Below, piece after piece: positions 27,366-36,619 of a DNA stretch of 64,000 nt. This DNA is from Azospirillum ramasamyi (GTDB lineage: Bacteria > Pseudomonadota > Alphaproteobacteria > Azospirillales > Azospirillaceae): the NCBI RefSeq assembly GCF_003233655.1, contig NZ_CP029832.1, positions 186,001 to 250,000 on the forward strand. Direction: 5' to 3'. Within the stretch, counting starts at the first letter, position 1; the number at the start of each line of letters is the position of its first letter. Under the pieces are notes generated by a model. The model was not told the origin of the DNA. It saw nothing but the letters and a program-made list of their open reading frames with translations, and searched no databases. The position numbers and the translations under genes were made by a program.

Positions 27366-29054
27366 ATGAACATCAAAGTCGCGCACAAGCTGGTCCTGGG
27401 ATTCGGCGTGGTCTGCGTCCTGACCGCGCTGCTGGCGCTGTACCAGATGGCGCGCTTTTCCGACGCGCTGACCGTCATCATGGCGGTGTCCAGCTACGAC
27501 ACCGAGGCGGCCAATCTGGTGACCGACGTCGGTAACCTGCAGGCGGAACTGCGCAGCACGCGCGAGGCCGCGCTGAACACCGTCTCCGTCGCCAATGCCG
27601 AAGGCAAGGTCGTGGACATCCCGACCATCATGATACCGCTGCAACGGCAGTATAACGAGGTCGGGGCGCAGCTGCGCGACACGCTGGGCCGGCTGCGCGC
27701 CCTGGTGGCGGAACGCTCCTCCTACAGCGTGACCGACAACCGCCGCAAGGGCTGGGTCGAACTGGACACCGCTGTCAACGAGATGAGCCGCGCCATCACC
27801 ATGGTGGGCGACGAGGCGCGCACCATCTACACCCTGCTGGAGCGCAACCAAGTGCCCGAGGCGCTGCAGCGCCGCCAGCGGGTGGACGAGCTGCGCAAGA
27901 ACATGGAGGCGCGCATCGCCGCCGCCCAGTCCGCCATCGACAACCTGACGGAGACCGGCCGCGGCGACATCCGGGCGATCTACAACTCGGCCATCAAGTC
28001 CTCGGTCATCGCGCTGGTGATCGTCTTCCTGATCGCGGTGGGCGTGGCCTATCTGATCGGCAGCTCCATCACCCGCCGGCTCGGCCGCGCCATCGACTTC
28101 GTCACCAAGGTCGGCCACGGCGACCTGACGCAGGAGGTCACGATCCACGGCAAGGACGAATTGGCCGTCCTGGGCCAGCACCTGAACGAGATGGCCGGCC
28201 GGCTGAAGTCGATGGCCCGCACCACCCGCGAGACCGCCGAGAGCGTCCACGCCGCCACCGCGCAGATCCGCGCCTCCACCCAGCAGCAGTCGGCCAGCGT
28301 CGCCGAGCAGCTGGCGGCGGTGGAGCAGACGACGGCCACCCTGTCGGAGATCACCGAATCCGGCGCCCAGATCAACCGCCGCGCCCAGGACGTCGCCCAT
28401 GGCGCCCAGACGGTGGCGACCTCCAGCCATTCCGGCATGAAGGCGGTCGACGACACCATCCAGGCGATGGACGCCATCCGCGAACAGGCCGAGGCGGTGG
28501 CCGAGAACATCGTCATGCTGTCGGAACGCACCCAGGCGATCGGCGAGATCATCGTGACGGTGAACGACATCGCCGAGCGCTGCCACCTGCTGGCGCTGAA
28601 CGCCGCCATCGAAGCGGCGGCGGCCGGCGAGCACGGCCGCACCTTCTCCATCGTGGCCGGCGAGATCAAGAGCCTGGCCGACCAGTCGAAGGAGGCGACC
28701 GCCCAGGTCCGCTCCAACCTGTCGGAGATCCAGCACGGCATCAACGCCTCGGTCATGCTGACGGAGGAAGCGGTCAAGCGCGTCGCCGCCGGCAAGCGCC
28801 AGACCGACGCCACGCAGTCCACCATCCGCACCATGGCCGAGAACATCCAGGAGAGCGTTCTCGCCTTCCAGCAGATCGTCGCCGGCACCAACCAGCAACA
28901 GATCGGCCTGGAGCAGGTGATCCAGGCGCTGCAGAACATCCGCGAGGCCAGCAGCCAGACCGCCGCCGGCACCCGCCAGCTGGAAGGCGCCGCGGCGAAC
29001 CTGAACAACCTCGGCCAGGGTCTGGTCGAAGCGGTGCGGAACTACCGGGTGTGA
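27366..29054 (+). CDS. Methyl-accepting chemotaxis protein
   Basis: 562-residue inner-membrane chemoreceptor. TM1 is at about residues 8-28, followed by a helical periplasmic domain of about 180 residues, probably a four-helix bundle. TM2 is at about 212-233 (IALVIVFLIAVGVAYLIG), then a HAMP domain and a long cytoplasmic coiled coil with the conserved tip ERCHLLALNAAIEAAAAGEHG. There is no C-terminal CheR-docking pentapeptide. It is flanked by cheW and cheA and is likely the dedicated receptor (WspA-like) of this system. The ligand is unknown. Confidence 0.93.
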   Translation: MNIKVAHKLVLGFGVVCVLTALLALYQMARFSDALTVIMAVSSYDTEAANLVTDVGNLQAELRSTREAALNTVSVANAEGKVVDIPTIMIPLQRQYNEVGAQLRDTLGRLRALVAERSSYSVTDNRRKGWVELDTAVNEMSRAITMVGDEARTIYTLLERNQVPEALQRRQRVDELRKNMEARIAAAQSAIDNLTETGRGDIRAIYNSAIKSSVIALVIVFLIAVGVAYLIGSSITRRLGRAIDFVTKVGHGDLTQEVTIHGKDELAVLGQHLNEMAGRLKSMARTTRETAESVHAATAQIRASTQQQSASVAEQLAAVEQTTATLSEITESGAQINRRAQDVAHGAQTVATSSHSGMKAVDDTIQAMDAIREQAEAVAENIVMLSERTQAIGEIIVTVNDIAERCHLLALNAAIEAAAAGEHGRTFSIVAGEIKSLADQSKEATAQVRSNLSEIQHGINASVMLTEEAVKRVAAGKRQTDATQSTIRTMAENIQESVLAFQQIVAGTNQQQIGLEQVIQALQNIREASSQTAAGTRQLEGAAANLNNLGQGLVEAVRNYRV

Positions 29055-29181
29055 TGCGGATGTCTGTTTTCCCCTCTCCCCCTCACGGCATCGCACGTCG
29101 CAACAATCGCCCTCCCCCGCCCCGGGAGAGGGCGGGGCCCCCCGCCGTTGGCGTGGGGAGGGTGGGGGGTGGCGCAAGCGG

Positions 29182-29265
29182 CCCGAACCGCATGGCTCCT
29201 TGGGGTACCCCTCGCCCTTCCCATGCTTCGCATGGGCCCCTTCCCTCTCCCGGGGCGGGAGAGGG
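29182..29265 (+). repeat. 84-bp dispersed intergenic repeat, copy A
   Basis: An 84-bp block that recurs at 46100-46183 with about 8 differences. It starts CCCGAACCGCATGG, contains the palindrome CCATGCTTCGCATGG and ends in a 9-bp hairpin: CCCTCTCCC (29243-29251)/GGGAGAGGG (29257-29265) with a GGGGC loop. It fills most of the 229-bp gap between the receptor and cheA genes, the only large gap in an otherwise tightly packed operon. Likely a REP-like mobile hairpin element or RNA processing/attenuation site. Confidence 0.75.
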
Positions 29266-29283
29266 CGTCGTCCGGAGCGCCTG

Positions 29284-31527
29284 ATGGACATCCGCCAGCG
29301 CCTGCTCGCGGCGTTCGAGCTTGAGCACAAGGATCATCTCGCGGTGATCCGCGCCGGGCTGCGCGAGGCCGAGGCGACGGGAGAGGCGCCGGACCTCGTC
29401 GACATCCATCGGCGCGCCCACAGCCTGAAGGGCGCCGCCCGCGCCGTCGACCTGCCGGAGGTGGAGGCGATCTCCCACCGGCTGGAGGCCGCCTTCATCG
29501 CGGTGCAGAAGGGCGAAGCGGTGCTTGACGCCGACGCCATCGCCGTCGTGCGGCGGGCGCTGGACGCCATCGAGGATCTGGTGGCCTGGTCGCTGCAGGG
29601 CGGCGAGGAGGTCGAGATCGGCGGGGTGATGACCGATCTCGACCGGCTGTCCGGCGGCCGGAACGGCGCCCCGCCGCCGCCCGCCCGCGGCACGGCGGAC
29701 TCGGAGCCGTCGGCGCGGGCAAAGCGCCGGGCGCAACGGCCGCGCGGAGAAGCGGTCGACGCCGATTCCGCGGCGCTGGTCCGCATCGCGGCGCAAGGGC
29801 TGGAGCGGCTGTCGGAAACCGCTTCGGCCCTGCTGCCGGAGGTGGAGGCGCAGGCCGGGCTCGGCGAGGAATTGCGGGCGATGCGCCAGGAATGGCGGGC
29901 GCTGGACCGGGCGTGGCGCCATCTGCGGGTGCAGATCGGACGCGGCGCCCAGGTGGACAAGGACGCGGAGGCGCTGGACGGGCGCAGCGCCCTGCCGGCG
30001 CTGATGGCCTTCGAGCGGCGCTTCCGCGCGCTGGGCGGGGCGCTGGATTCGGCTCACCGCAGCCACGACCGGCTGCTGTGGTCGATGCGGCGCTGGGGCG
30101 GCGGCTTCCAGCAGGACATGCGGCGCCTGCGCATGCTGCCGGCGGAGAACCAGCTGGGCGGGCTCGGCCGCATGATCCGCGACATCAGCCGGGCCGAAGG
30201 AAAGGAGGTCGAGGTCGATGTGCGCGGGCTGGAGGTGGAAGCCGACCGCACCGTCCTGCAACGGCTGAAGGATCCGATCCTGCACATCGCGCGCAACGCC
30301 GTCAGCCACGGCATCGAGACGCCGGCGGAGCGGCTGGCTCTGGGCAAGCGGCCGGCGGCGCGCGTGACCATATCCGCGTCGGTGGAGGGAGCGCGCCTGC
30401 ACCTGCGCATCGAGGATGACGGGCGCGGGCTGGACCGCGGCGCCATCCTGCGCAAGGCGGCGGAACGCGGGCTGATCGACGCCGACGAGCTGTCGTCGGG
30501 CGGGGAGATGCCGCTCGAACGGCTGACCGAATTCCTGTTCAATCCCGGCTTCTCCACCGCCGCCCGCACCACCGAACTGGCCGGGCGCGGCATGGGCCTG
30601 CCCATCGCCCGGCGGGAAGTGGAGCGGCTGCAGGGCAACCTGACCATCGCCGAGCGGCCGGAGGGCGGCACCGCCGTCACCATCGAGGTGCCGCTGAGCC
30701 TGTTGAGCCAGCGGCTGGTCTTCGTCGCCGTACAGGACCAGATCCTGGCGATCCCGTCGGCCGACGTGGTGCGGCTGCGCACGGCCGTCGCCGAAACGCT
30801 GTTCTCCGGCATCGGCACCCCGATGATCCGCATCGCCGATGAGGAAATCCCCGTCACTTCCCTGGCCGCGCTGCTGGGCATGGAGGCGCCGGTGGTGCCG
30901 AGCGCCGAGCGGTCGCTGTCGCTGGTCGTGGTGCGGGCGGCGGACCGGCGGCTGGCGCTGGCGGTCGACCGCTTCGTCGCCACGCGCGAGACGGTGGTGA
31001 CCGCGGCGGAGGAGACCGGGCTCGATTCCGGACGTTATCTCGGCACCGTGCTGATGGACGACGGCGGGCCGGCGCTGGTGCTGAACATCCCCGGCCTGAT
31101 GCCGCTGCCCGGAAGTGTTCTGCCCGCCCCGGCACGCCCTGCGGAGGAGGCCACCCCTGACCGGGCGCATATCCTGGTTGTCGATGACAGCATCACCACC
31201 CGCACGCTGGAAAAAAGCATCCTCGAAGCCCATGGTTATCGGGTGACGTTGTGCGTGGACGGGCGCGAGGCCCTGGAGCGCCTGTCGGAAGGGATGGAGG
31301 TTGGCCTGATCATCAGCGACGTCGAGATGCCGCGCATGGACGGTTTCGCCCTGTTGCAGGCGGTGAAGGCGGACAAGCGTCTGGCGGAGATCCCGGTGAT
31401 CCTCGTCACCTCGCGCGCCAGCGACGAGGACCGCGAACGCGGCCTGCGGCTGGGCGCCGACGCCTACATCGTCAAGACGCGCTTCGACCAGAACGAGCTT
31501 CTGGCCGGCATCCGGCGGCTGCTGTGA
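29284..31527 (+). CDS. cheA: Hybrid CheA histidine kinase with C-terminal receiver (WspE-like)
   Basis: 747-residue chemosensory kinase. The HPt domain carries phosphoacceptor His46 in RRAHSLKGAARAVDL. It is followed by a dimerisation region, an ATPase domain (HIARNAVSHGIETPAER, EDDGRGLD, GRGMGLPIARREVERLQG), a CheW-like P5 domain (about 470-600) and a receiver (about 620-745) with aspartate in LIISDVEMPRMDGF. A CheA-REC fusion is typical of Wsp and other alternative-function systems; the receiver may act as phosphate sink or relay. The stop overlaps the cheB GTG start. Confidence 0.93.
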   Translation: MDIRQRLLAAFELEHKDHLAVIRAGLREAEATGEAPDLVDIHRRAHSLKGAARAVDLPEVEAISHRLEAAFIAVQKGEAVLDADAIAVVRRALDAIEDLVAWSLQGGEEVEIGGVMTDLDRLSGGRNGAPPPPARGTADSEPSARAKRRAQRPRGEAVDADSAALVRIAAQGLERLSETASALLPEVEAQAGLGEELRAMRQEWRALDRAWRHLRVQIGRGAQVDKDAEALDGRSALPALMAFERRFRALGGALDSAHRSHDRLLWSMRRWGGGFQQDMRRLRMLPAENQLGGLGRMIRDISRAEGKEVEVDVRGLEVEADRTVLQRLKDPILHIARNAVSHGIETPAERLALGKRPAARVTISASVEGARLHLRIEDDGRGLDRGAILRKAAERGLIDADELSSGGEMPLERLTEFLFNPGFSTAARTTELAGRGMGLPIARREVERLQGNLTIAERPEGGTAVTIEVPLSLLSQRLVFVAVQDQILAIPSADVVRLRTAVAETLFSGIGTPMIRIADEEIPVTSLAALLGMEAPVVPSAERSLSLVVVRAADRRLALAVDRFVATRETVVTAAEETGLDSGRYLGTVLMDDGGPALVLNIPGLMPLPGSVLPAPARPAEEATPDRAHILVVDDSITTRTLEKSILEAHGYRVTLCVDGREALERLSEGMEVGLIISDVEMPRMDGFALLQAVKADKRLAEIPVILVTSRASDEDRERGLRLGADAYIVKTRFDQNELLAGIRRLL

Positions 31528-32642
31528 GCGGGGCGGTCAAGCCGGGCTCCCGACGCATCCGTGTGCTGGTGGTCGAGGACAGCCCCGTCATCCAGCAGCT
31601 GCTCAGCCACGTCATCGGCGCCGATCCCCGGCTGGAGGTGGCGGGCATCGCGTCCAGCGGCGAACAGGCGTTGCGCATGATCGAGCGGTCGGCGCCCGAC
31701 GTGGTGTCGCTCGACATCCGCCTGCCGGGCATCGACGGCTTCGAGGTGACCAGCCGCATCATGCGGCAGACTCCGCTGCCGATCGTGGTGGTGGCGTCGG
31801 ACGTCCGCGACCTCGACATCCCGATGCGGGCGCTGCAGGCCGGCGCGCTGGCGGTGGTAGAGAAGCCGGGCAGCGTGGCGCGCGCCGATTACCAGACGGT
31901 GGCGCACCATCTCTGCACCCAGCTGGTCATCATGAGCCAGGTGAAGGTGATCCGCCACCGCATCACCGCCCGGCCGGCCCGGCCGGCGCAAGGGGCCGGT
32001 CCGGCGGAGGCTCCCGCCGACGTCCGGCTGCCCGAGGCGGCGGTGACGGCCGACGGACGGCTGCGGCGATTCCGCGCGGTGGGGATGGTGGCGTCCACCG
32101 GCGGGCCGGCGGCGCTGGCGCGAATCCTGAAGGATCTGCCGCCGAGCTTTCCCATGCCGGTCTTCGTGGTCCAGCACATGGGCGCCCCGTTCATGACCGG
32201 CTTCGCCAACTGGCTGGGCACCGTCTCCCCCCTGCCGGTGCGGTTGGGCGAGGCGGGGCTGGTCCCGCGGCCCGGCACCGTCTATGTGGCGCCCGGCGAC
32301 CGCCACATGATGGTGGAGGGCGGCGCCATCCGGCTGTCCGACGACCCGCAGGTCTGCGGCCAGCGCCCCTCCGGCGAGGAGCTGTTCCGGTCGATGGCGC
32401 GCGCCTATGGCGCCGCCGGGATCGGCGTGCTTCTGACCGGCATGGGCGAGGACGGCGCGCGCGGATTGGTGGACATGCACAAGGTTGGGGCATACACCAT
32501 TGCCGAACACGCCTCCACGGCGGTGATCCACAGCATGCCGGGCACCGCGGTGCGCCTTGGCGGCGCGGTGGAGGAACTGCCTCTCGACCGGGTGGCCGGA
32601 CGGCTGCTGCAACTGACCTCCGACGATAAGATGGCGTCATGA
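31524..32642 (+). CDS. cheB: Chemotaxis response regulator methylesterase CheB
   Basis: 372-residue two-domain enzyme that demethylates or deamidates receptor glutamates when phosphorylated. The receiver (residues 10-130) begins RIRVLVVEDSPVIQQLL, with aspartate in VVSLDIRLPGIDGF. The methylesterase domain has the catalytic Ser in VASTGGPAAL, His in VVQHMGAPF and Asp in GMGEDGARG. Translation starts with GTG at 31524, overlapping the cheA stop (GTGA); no ATG is available before the receiver. The stop overlaps the next gene (ATGA). It corresponds to WspF. Confidence 0.93.
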   Translation: MSGAVKPGSRRIRVLVVEDSPVIQQLLSHVIGADPRLEVAGIASSGEQALRMIERSAPDVVSLDIRLPGIDGFEVTSRIMRQTPLPIVVVASDVRDLDIPMRALQAGALAVVEKPGSVARADYQTVAHHLCTQLVIMSQVKVIRHRITARPARPAQGAGPAEAPADVRLPEAAVTADGRLRRFRAVGMVASTGGPAALARILKDLPPSFPMPVFVVQHMGAPFMTGFANWLGTVSPLPVRLGEAGLVPRPGTVYVAPGDRHMMVEGGAIRLSDDPQVCGQRPSGEELFRSMARAYGAAGIGVLLTGMGEDGARGLVDMHKVGAYTIAEHASTAVIHSMPGTAVRLGGAVEELPLDRVAGRLLQLTSDDKMAS

Positions 32643-33406
32643 ACGGACTCCGCACCTTGGTTGTCATGGGTTCCCAGACGCAGGGGCTTCTGCTGAAGCT
32701 GCTGCTGGAGGAACGCGGCGTGGAGACCGTCTGCGTCGAAGGCGTGGAACCGGCCCTGGCCGAGATCGCCGGCAGTTCGCAGGATCTGCTGATCGTCGAG
32801 GGCGAGCTTGCCGGCCCGGACGGGCTGGCGGAGTTGCGGGCGCGCAGCGATGCCGCCGTGCTGGTGCTCGGCCGCGGCGAGGGGGAGCATGACCCGTCCG
32901 ATCCCAAGGCGGTGGTGGAGAACGCCTGCGCGCTGCTGGAGCGGCGCAGCGCGCCGCCGACCGTCCCGGAGATTTTCCGCCGCGCCCGCATCCTGATCGT
33001 CGACGACAGCGCGACCTACCGCGAATTTCTGCGCGCCGAGCTGGAGCAGGAAGGCTGCACCGTCACCGCCGCCCGCAACGCCGACGAGGCGGTGGCGGCG
33101 CTCTCCGGCGGCGGGCTGGACTGCGTCATCCTGGACCTGGTGATGCCGGGAACCAGCGGCACGCAGCTCTGCGAGCGGTTCGACAGGTTCCGGCGCCAGC
33201 GCGGCCTGTTCTTCCAGATCGTCATCCTGACCAGCCAGGACGACGAAGAGCAATTGATGATCAGCCTGAATGCTGGCGCCGATGATTTTGTCGGCAAGGC
33301 GCAGGAAATGGATGTCCTGAAAGTCCGGCTGATGGCGCTGCTGCGCCGGAAGTACTTCGTGGAGGATCATCTGCTGCGACTGCCGCGGCCTTCACCTTCC
33401 GCATAG
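32639..33406 (+). CDS. Double-receiver response regulator without output domain
   Basis: 255-residue protein of two receiver-like domains. The second (about 115-250) is intact: acidic pair Asp122/Asp123 in LIVDDSATYREF, phosphoacceptor Asp166 in VILDLVMPG, Lys220 in DDFVGKAQ. The first (1-105) keeps the fold outline, but the acidic pocket reads VVMGSQ and the phosphorylation strand reads LLIVEGEL, so it probably cannot be phosphorylated. There is no GGDEF, DNA-binding or other output domain. It occupies the place held by the diguanylate cyclase WspR in classical Wsp operons and so probably signals by protein contact. Confidence 0.87.
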   Translation: MNGLRTLVVMGSQTQGLLLKLLLEERGVETVCVEGVEPALAEIAGSSQDLLIVEGELAGPDGLAELRARSDAAVLVLGRGEGEHDPSDPKAVVENACALLERRSAPPTVPEIFRRARILIVDDSATYREFLRAELEQEGCTVTAARNADEAVAALSGGGLDCVILDLVMPGTSGTQLCERFDRFRRQRGLFFQIVILTSQDDEEQLMISLNAGADDFVGKAQEMDVLKVRLMALLRRKYFVEDHLLRLPRPSPSA

Positions 33407-33500
33407 GAGGGAGTAGAGCCATCGTGTGATTTCACGATCCCGATCGTCCGTTTATTCTCTGCGGGCTTTTCAAAACTGTCCGACGGCCGAGCCGGTGCAC

Positions 33501-35153
33501 ATGGCGATCAGCCTCCAGCCCATTCACGAGACCTCGATCCCAAGAGACACCGACGCAATGCCCCGACCTTCGGCCAGCCCCATGTCACCGACCGATCAGC
33601 GTTACCGGGAGTGTCTGGACAATGCGCGGCGCGTCTGCGCCGCCGGTACGGTCCCGACCATGCTGGTGATCGGCGGACCGGAGATGGCCGCCGTCCGCTG
33701 CAACGAGCCGCTGGCCGCCCTGCTGAACCGCCCATGCGCCGCCACCCGTGACGAAAGCGGTCCCAGCCTGCTGCCCGGCGGCTGGGCGGCGGTGGCCGAG
33801 GCACTGCGCCCGCTCTTTGTCGACGAAACGGACGCGGCGGCGGCCGAACGGCCGGACTCGTTGCTGCTGAGCCTGCCGACCGACCCGCCGCTGACCCTGC
33901 GCGCCGCGCCGCTGCTGGTCGACGGACAGGTGGTGGGGGTGCTGGCCTCGGCGACGCTGGAGGGCGCCATCGCCCAGATGGCCGAGACCATGCGGGCGGA
34001 GGTTGCGCGCACCACCGCGGCGCGCTCCCGCTTCCTCGCCTCGGCCAGCCATGACCTGCGCCAGCCCTTCCAGGCGATGCGGCTGTTCCTGGACGCCCTG
34101 ACCAGCCAGGTCGACGGCAATGCGCGGGCGGCCCGCACCGCCGGCATGCTGGCCAACGCCATGACGGCGGGCGAGCAACTGCTGAACGCGCTGCTGGACA
34201 TCTCCACCCTCGACGCCGGGACGGTGGAGCCCGATCTCCAGCCGGTGTCGGTGGATGCGCTGCTGCAGTCGCTGGCCGAGGAATTCCGCCCGCAGGCGGA
34301 GGAGAAGGGATTGCGCCTGCGCGTCCATGTGCCGGACGCGGCAAGCGGAGCGGTCACCCGCAGCGACCCGATCCTGCTGGGCCGCATCGTCCGCAACCTG
34401 CTGGCCAACGCCATCCGCTACACCCAGCGCGGCGGCATCCTGCTGGGCCTGCGCAAGCGTGACGGACAGTGGCGCATCGAGGTGTGGGACACCGGCTTCG
34501 GCATCCCGCAGGACAAGCTGGACGTCATCTTCGACGAGTTCCACCAGTTGACCAACCCCAGCCGCGATCCCACGCGCGGCCTCGGCCTCGGCCTTGCCAT
34601 CGTGCGACGGCTGTCGGTGCTGCTGCAGGCGCCGATCGAGGTGCAGTCGCGGTCGGGGCGCGGGTCCGTCTTCGCCGTCACCGTGAACCGGCTGGAGGGC
34701 GAGGCCCCGGCCGACACCCCGCTGGTGGGCCATCACCCAGACGGCGGCCCGTCGGGGGTGCCGCTGGACGGCATGCGCATCCTGGTGGTGGACGACGACA
34801 GCATGGTGCTGACCGGCCTGCTGCTGACGCTGGAAAGCTGGGGCTGCGCCTTCGTCTCCGCGTCGAACATGCGCGAGGTGTTCGCGGCGGTCGACGGTCT
34901 GGAGGGGCCGCCCGACGCGATCCTGACCGACCTCCGCCTGCCGGGGAAGGTCTCCGGCTTCGACGTGATCGACCGGGTGCGCAAGCTGTTCAAGGCCGAC
35001 ATCCCGGCGGTGGTGCTGACCGGAGAGACGGCGCCCGAATCCCTGCTGGAGGGCCAGCGCCGCGGCTGCGCCTTCCTGCACAAGCCGCTCCACCCCGGCG
35101 AGTTGCGCCGGGTGCTGGAGGAGGTGCGGCGGTACGGGAAGACGGTTTGCTAG
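33501..35153 (+). CDS. Hybrid sensor histidine kinase/response regulator
   Basis: About 550-residue soluble kinase. A degenerate PAS-like N-terminal domain (about residues 35-155) precedes HisKA with His in SASHDLRQPFQAMRLFLDAL. An ATPase domain follows (NLLANAIRYT, DTGFGIP, TRGLGLGLAIVRRL), then a C-terminal receiver with aspartate in AILTDLRLPG. The start is uncertain: GTG 33426, ATG 33501, ATG 33558 and ATG 33582 are all in frame, and none has a strong ribosome site. It follows the chemosensory operon by about 95 bp on the same strand and may be its downstream phosphorelay partner. Confidence 0.85.
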   Translation: MAISLQPIHETSIPRDTDAMPRPSASPMSPTDQRYRECLDNARRVCAAGTVPTMLVIGGPEMAAVRCNEPLAALLNRPCAATRDESGPSLLPGGWAAVAEALRPLFVDETDAAAAERPDSLLLSLPTDPPLTLRAAPLLVDGQVVGVLASATLEGAIAQMAETMRAEVARTTAARSRFLASASHDLRQPFQAMRLFLDALTSQVDGNARAARTAGMLANAMTAGEQLLNALLDISTLDAGTVEPDLQPVSVDALLQSLAEEFRPQAEEKGLRLRVHVPDAASGAVTRSDPILLGRIVRNLLANAIRYTQRGGILLGLRKRDGQWRIEVWDTGFGIPQDKLDVIFDEFHQLTNPSRDPTRGLGLGLAIVRRLSVLLQAPIEVQSRSGRGSVFAVTVNRLEGEAPADTPLVGHHPDGGPSGVPLDGMRILVVDDDSMVLTGLLLTLESWGCAFVSASNMREVFAAVDGLEGPPDAILTDLRLPGKVSGFDVIDRVRKLFKADIPAVVLTGETAPESLLEGQRRGCAFLHKPLHPGELRRVLEEVRRYGKTVC

Positions 35154-35204
35154 GAAGAAGCGGCGAGACTTGCCGCATTCCTTTCCACCATGGACGGGAT
35201 CAGG

Positions 35205-35438
35205 TCAGCCGAACCACCGCCGCAAGCAGCCTCTCCAGGATCGCCAGCGCTTGTGAGGCGGCGTATCGTCCTCGACGACCACGAACAGGTCATAGTCGCT
35301 GTCTTCCGTGGCATCGCCGCGTGCCTGGGAACCGGACAGGATCACCTTCCGCGGCTGGAAATGGGCGATGAGCGGACGAAACAGTTCGTCCGGCACAGTC
35401 GGCGCGGGAACATGGCCGTGTCGTTCGGCGCCCGCCAT
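35205..35438 (-). CDS. Truncated nucleotidyltransferase-domain protein (77 aa)
   Basis: Short protein with a clear minimal-nucleotidyltransferase motif: VILSGSQARGDATEDSDYDLFVVV. The normal family continues for 40-60 more residues with the third catalytic acid. Here the frame ends soon after, in the Arg/Trp-rich WRSWRGCLRRWFG, which looks like out-of-frame reading. Downstream bases in another frame give a more helix-like stretch, suggesting a frameshift or decay. AGGGGA lies about 9 bases before the ATG. Probably a remnant or antitoxin-like fragment; activity is doubtful. Confidence 0.6.
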   Translation of the reverse strand: MAGAERHGHVPAPTVPDELFRPLIAHFQPRKVILSGSQARGDATEDSDYDLFVVVEDDTPPHKRWRSWRGCLRRWFG

Positions 35439-35500
35439 ATCGTCCCCTGAAGCAACCCTAGTGACGCGAACCCCAGTCCAGCAGGCCCCTGCCGTCCCGC

Positions 35501-36559
35501 TCAATCCCGCGGCGGACTTTGCATGTACAGCACCAGCAGCCGCACGAGGCTTTCCAGCGCGTCGACATGGATGCGCTCGTAGCCGTGCGAGGCGTCGATG
35601 CCGAAGCAGACCAGCGCGGTGCGGATGTCGTTGCCGGCCTCGATGGCGGATGCGCTGTCGCAGCGGTAATAGCGGAAGATGTCGCGCTGGTGCGGGATGT
35701 TCTGCGCCTGGCACAAGGCCAGCAGCGAATGGGTCAGCGCCATGTCGAAGGGGCCGGTGCTGTCGGCCATGGCGATGGTGACGCCGTATTCGCTGCTGTT
35801 CTGGCCGGGGGCGGTGGTGCCGTTGTCGATGGTCACCATCTCCGCCACGTCCTGGTGCAGGATCGACGAGGCCCCGGACCCGACCTCTTCGGAAATCGTG
35901 AACAGCAGGTGGCAGTCCACCGGCAGGGCGGCTCCGGCCTCGACCACCGCCTTGGCCGCCCCCAGCATCACCGCCACCCCGGCCTTGTCGTCGAGATGGC
36001 GGGAGACGATGTAGCCGTTCTCCAGGAATTCCGGCTGCGGGTCGATGGCGACGAAATCGCCGATGTTGAAGCCGCGCTCCTCCAGATCCCGCCGGCTGGC
36101 GACTGGGGCGTCGACGCGCAGTTCCACCTGCTGCCAGTTGACCGGCTGGGTATCGACCTCCGTGTTGAAGGTATGGCCCGACGCCTTCAGCGGCAGGATG
36201 GTGCCGCGCCAGGGGCCGCGGTCGGTCAGCACGGTGCAGCGCGCGCCCTCGGCGAAGCGGGACGACCAATGGCCGATGGGGACCAGTTCCATCCGGCCAT
36301 TGTCCTTCAGCATCTTCACCTGGGCGCCCAGCGTGTCGACATGGGCGACCAGCGCCCGGTCCGGGCTGCCCCGCACGCCCTTCAGGTCGGCCCGGATGGC
36401 GCCGCGCCGGGTCAGCTCATAGGAAATGCCCATCCGCTCCAACTCGGCGCAGCACAGCCGGACCACGTCGGTGGTGTGGCCGGTCGGGCTGGGCGTGGTC
36501 AGCAGCCGGTAGAGGATGTCGGTGACATAGCCCATGTCGATGGGCAGCGGCACGGCCAT
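35501..36559 (-). CDS. M42-family peptidase of the NAGGN osmoprotectant system
   Basis: 352-residue M42/M20-type metallopeptidase. Metal ligands are visible in ALVAHVDTLG (His and Asp), SRHLDDKAG (Asp), TISEEVGSG (Glu-Glu) and VTIDNGTT. A peptidase of this type is a regular member of N-acetylglutaminylglutamine amide loci next to ngg and asnO, where it may cleave or recycle the dipeptide; the exact reaction is not established. The ATG is at 36559, downstream of ngg by 60 bp containing a hairpin. It is the third gene of the osmoprotectant operon. Confidence 0.87.
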   Translation of the reverse strand: MAVPLPIDMGYVTDILYRLLTTPSPTGHTTDVVRLCCAELERMGISYELTRRGAIRADLKGVRGSPDRALVAHVDTLGAQVKMLKDNGRMELVPIGHWSSRFAEGARCTVLTDRGPWRGTILPLKASGHTFNTEVDTQPVNWQQVELRVDAPVASRRDLEERGFNIGDFVAIDPQPEFLENGYIVSRHLDDKAGVAVMLGAAKAVVEAGAALPVDCHLLFTISEEVGSGASSILHQDVAEMVTIDNGTTAPGQNSSEYGVTIAMADSTGPFDMALTHSLLALCQAQNIPHQRDIFRYYRCDSASAIEAGNDIRTALVCFGIDASHGYERIHVDALESLVRLLVLYMQSPPRD

Positions 36560-36585
36560 GGTTGGATTTTCCTCCTGCTGAGGCG

Positions 36586-36610
36586 CCTCTCTCCCCGGGA
36601 AGGAGAGAGG
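36586..36610 (-). repeat. Intergenic hairpin between ngg and the M42 peptidase gene
   Basis: A 9-bp stem, CCTCTCTCC (36586-36594) with GGAGAGAGG (36602-36610), around a 7-base loop CCGGGAA. The arms resemble the CCCTCTCCC-type hairpins at 29243 and 46161. Between co-transcribed genes it may lower expression of the downstream peptidase or set mRNA stability. Confidence 0.5.
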
Positions 36611-36619
36611 GAGGGCGTC

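Noticed and set aside
32639-33406. Calling the last chemosensory gene a WspR-type diguanylate cyclase.
   Set aside because: No GGDEF motif exists in the protein; it consists only of two receiver-like domains.
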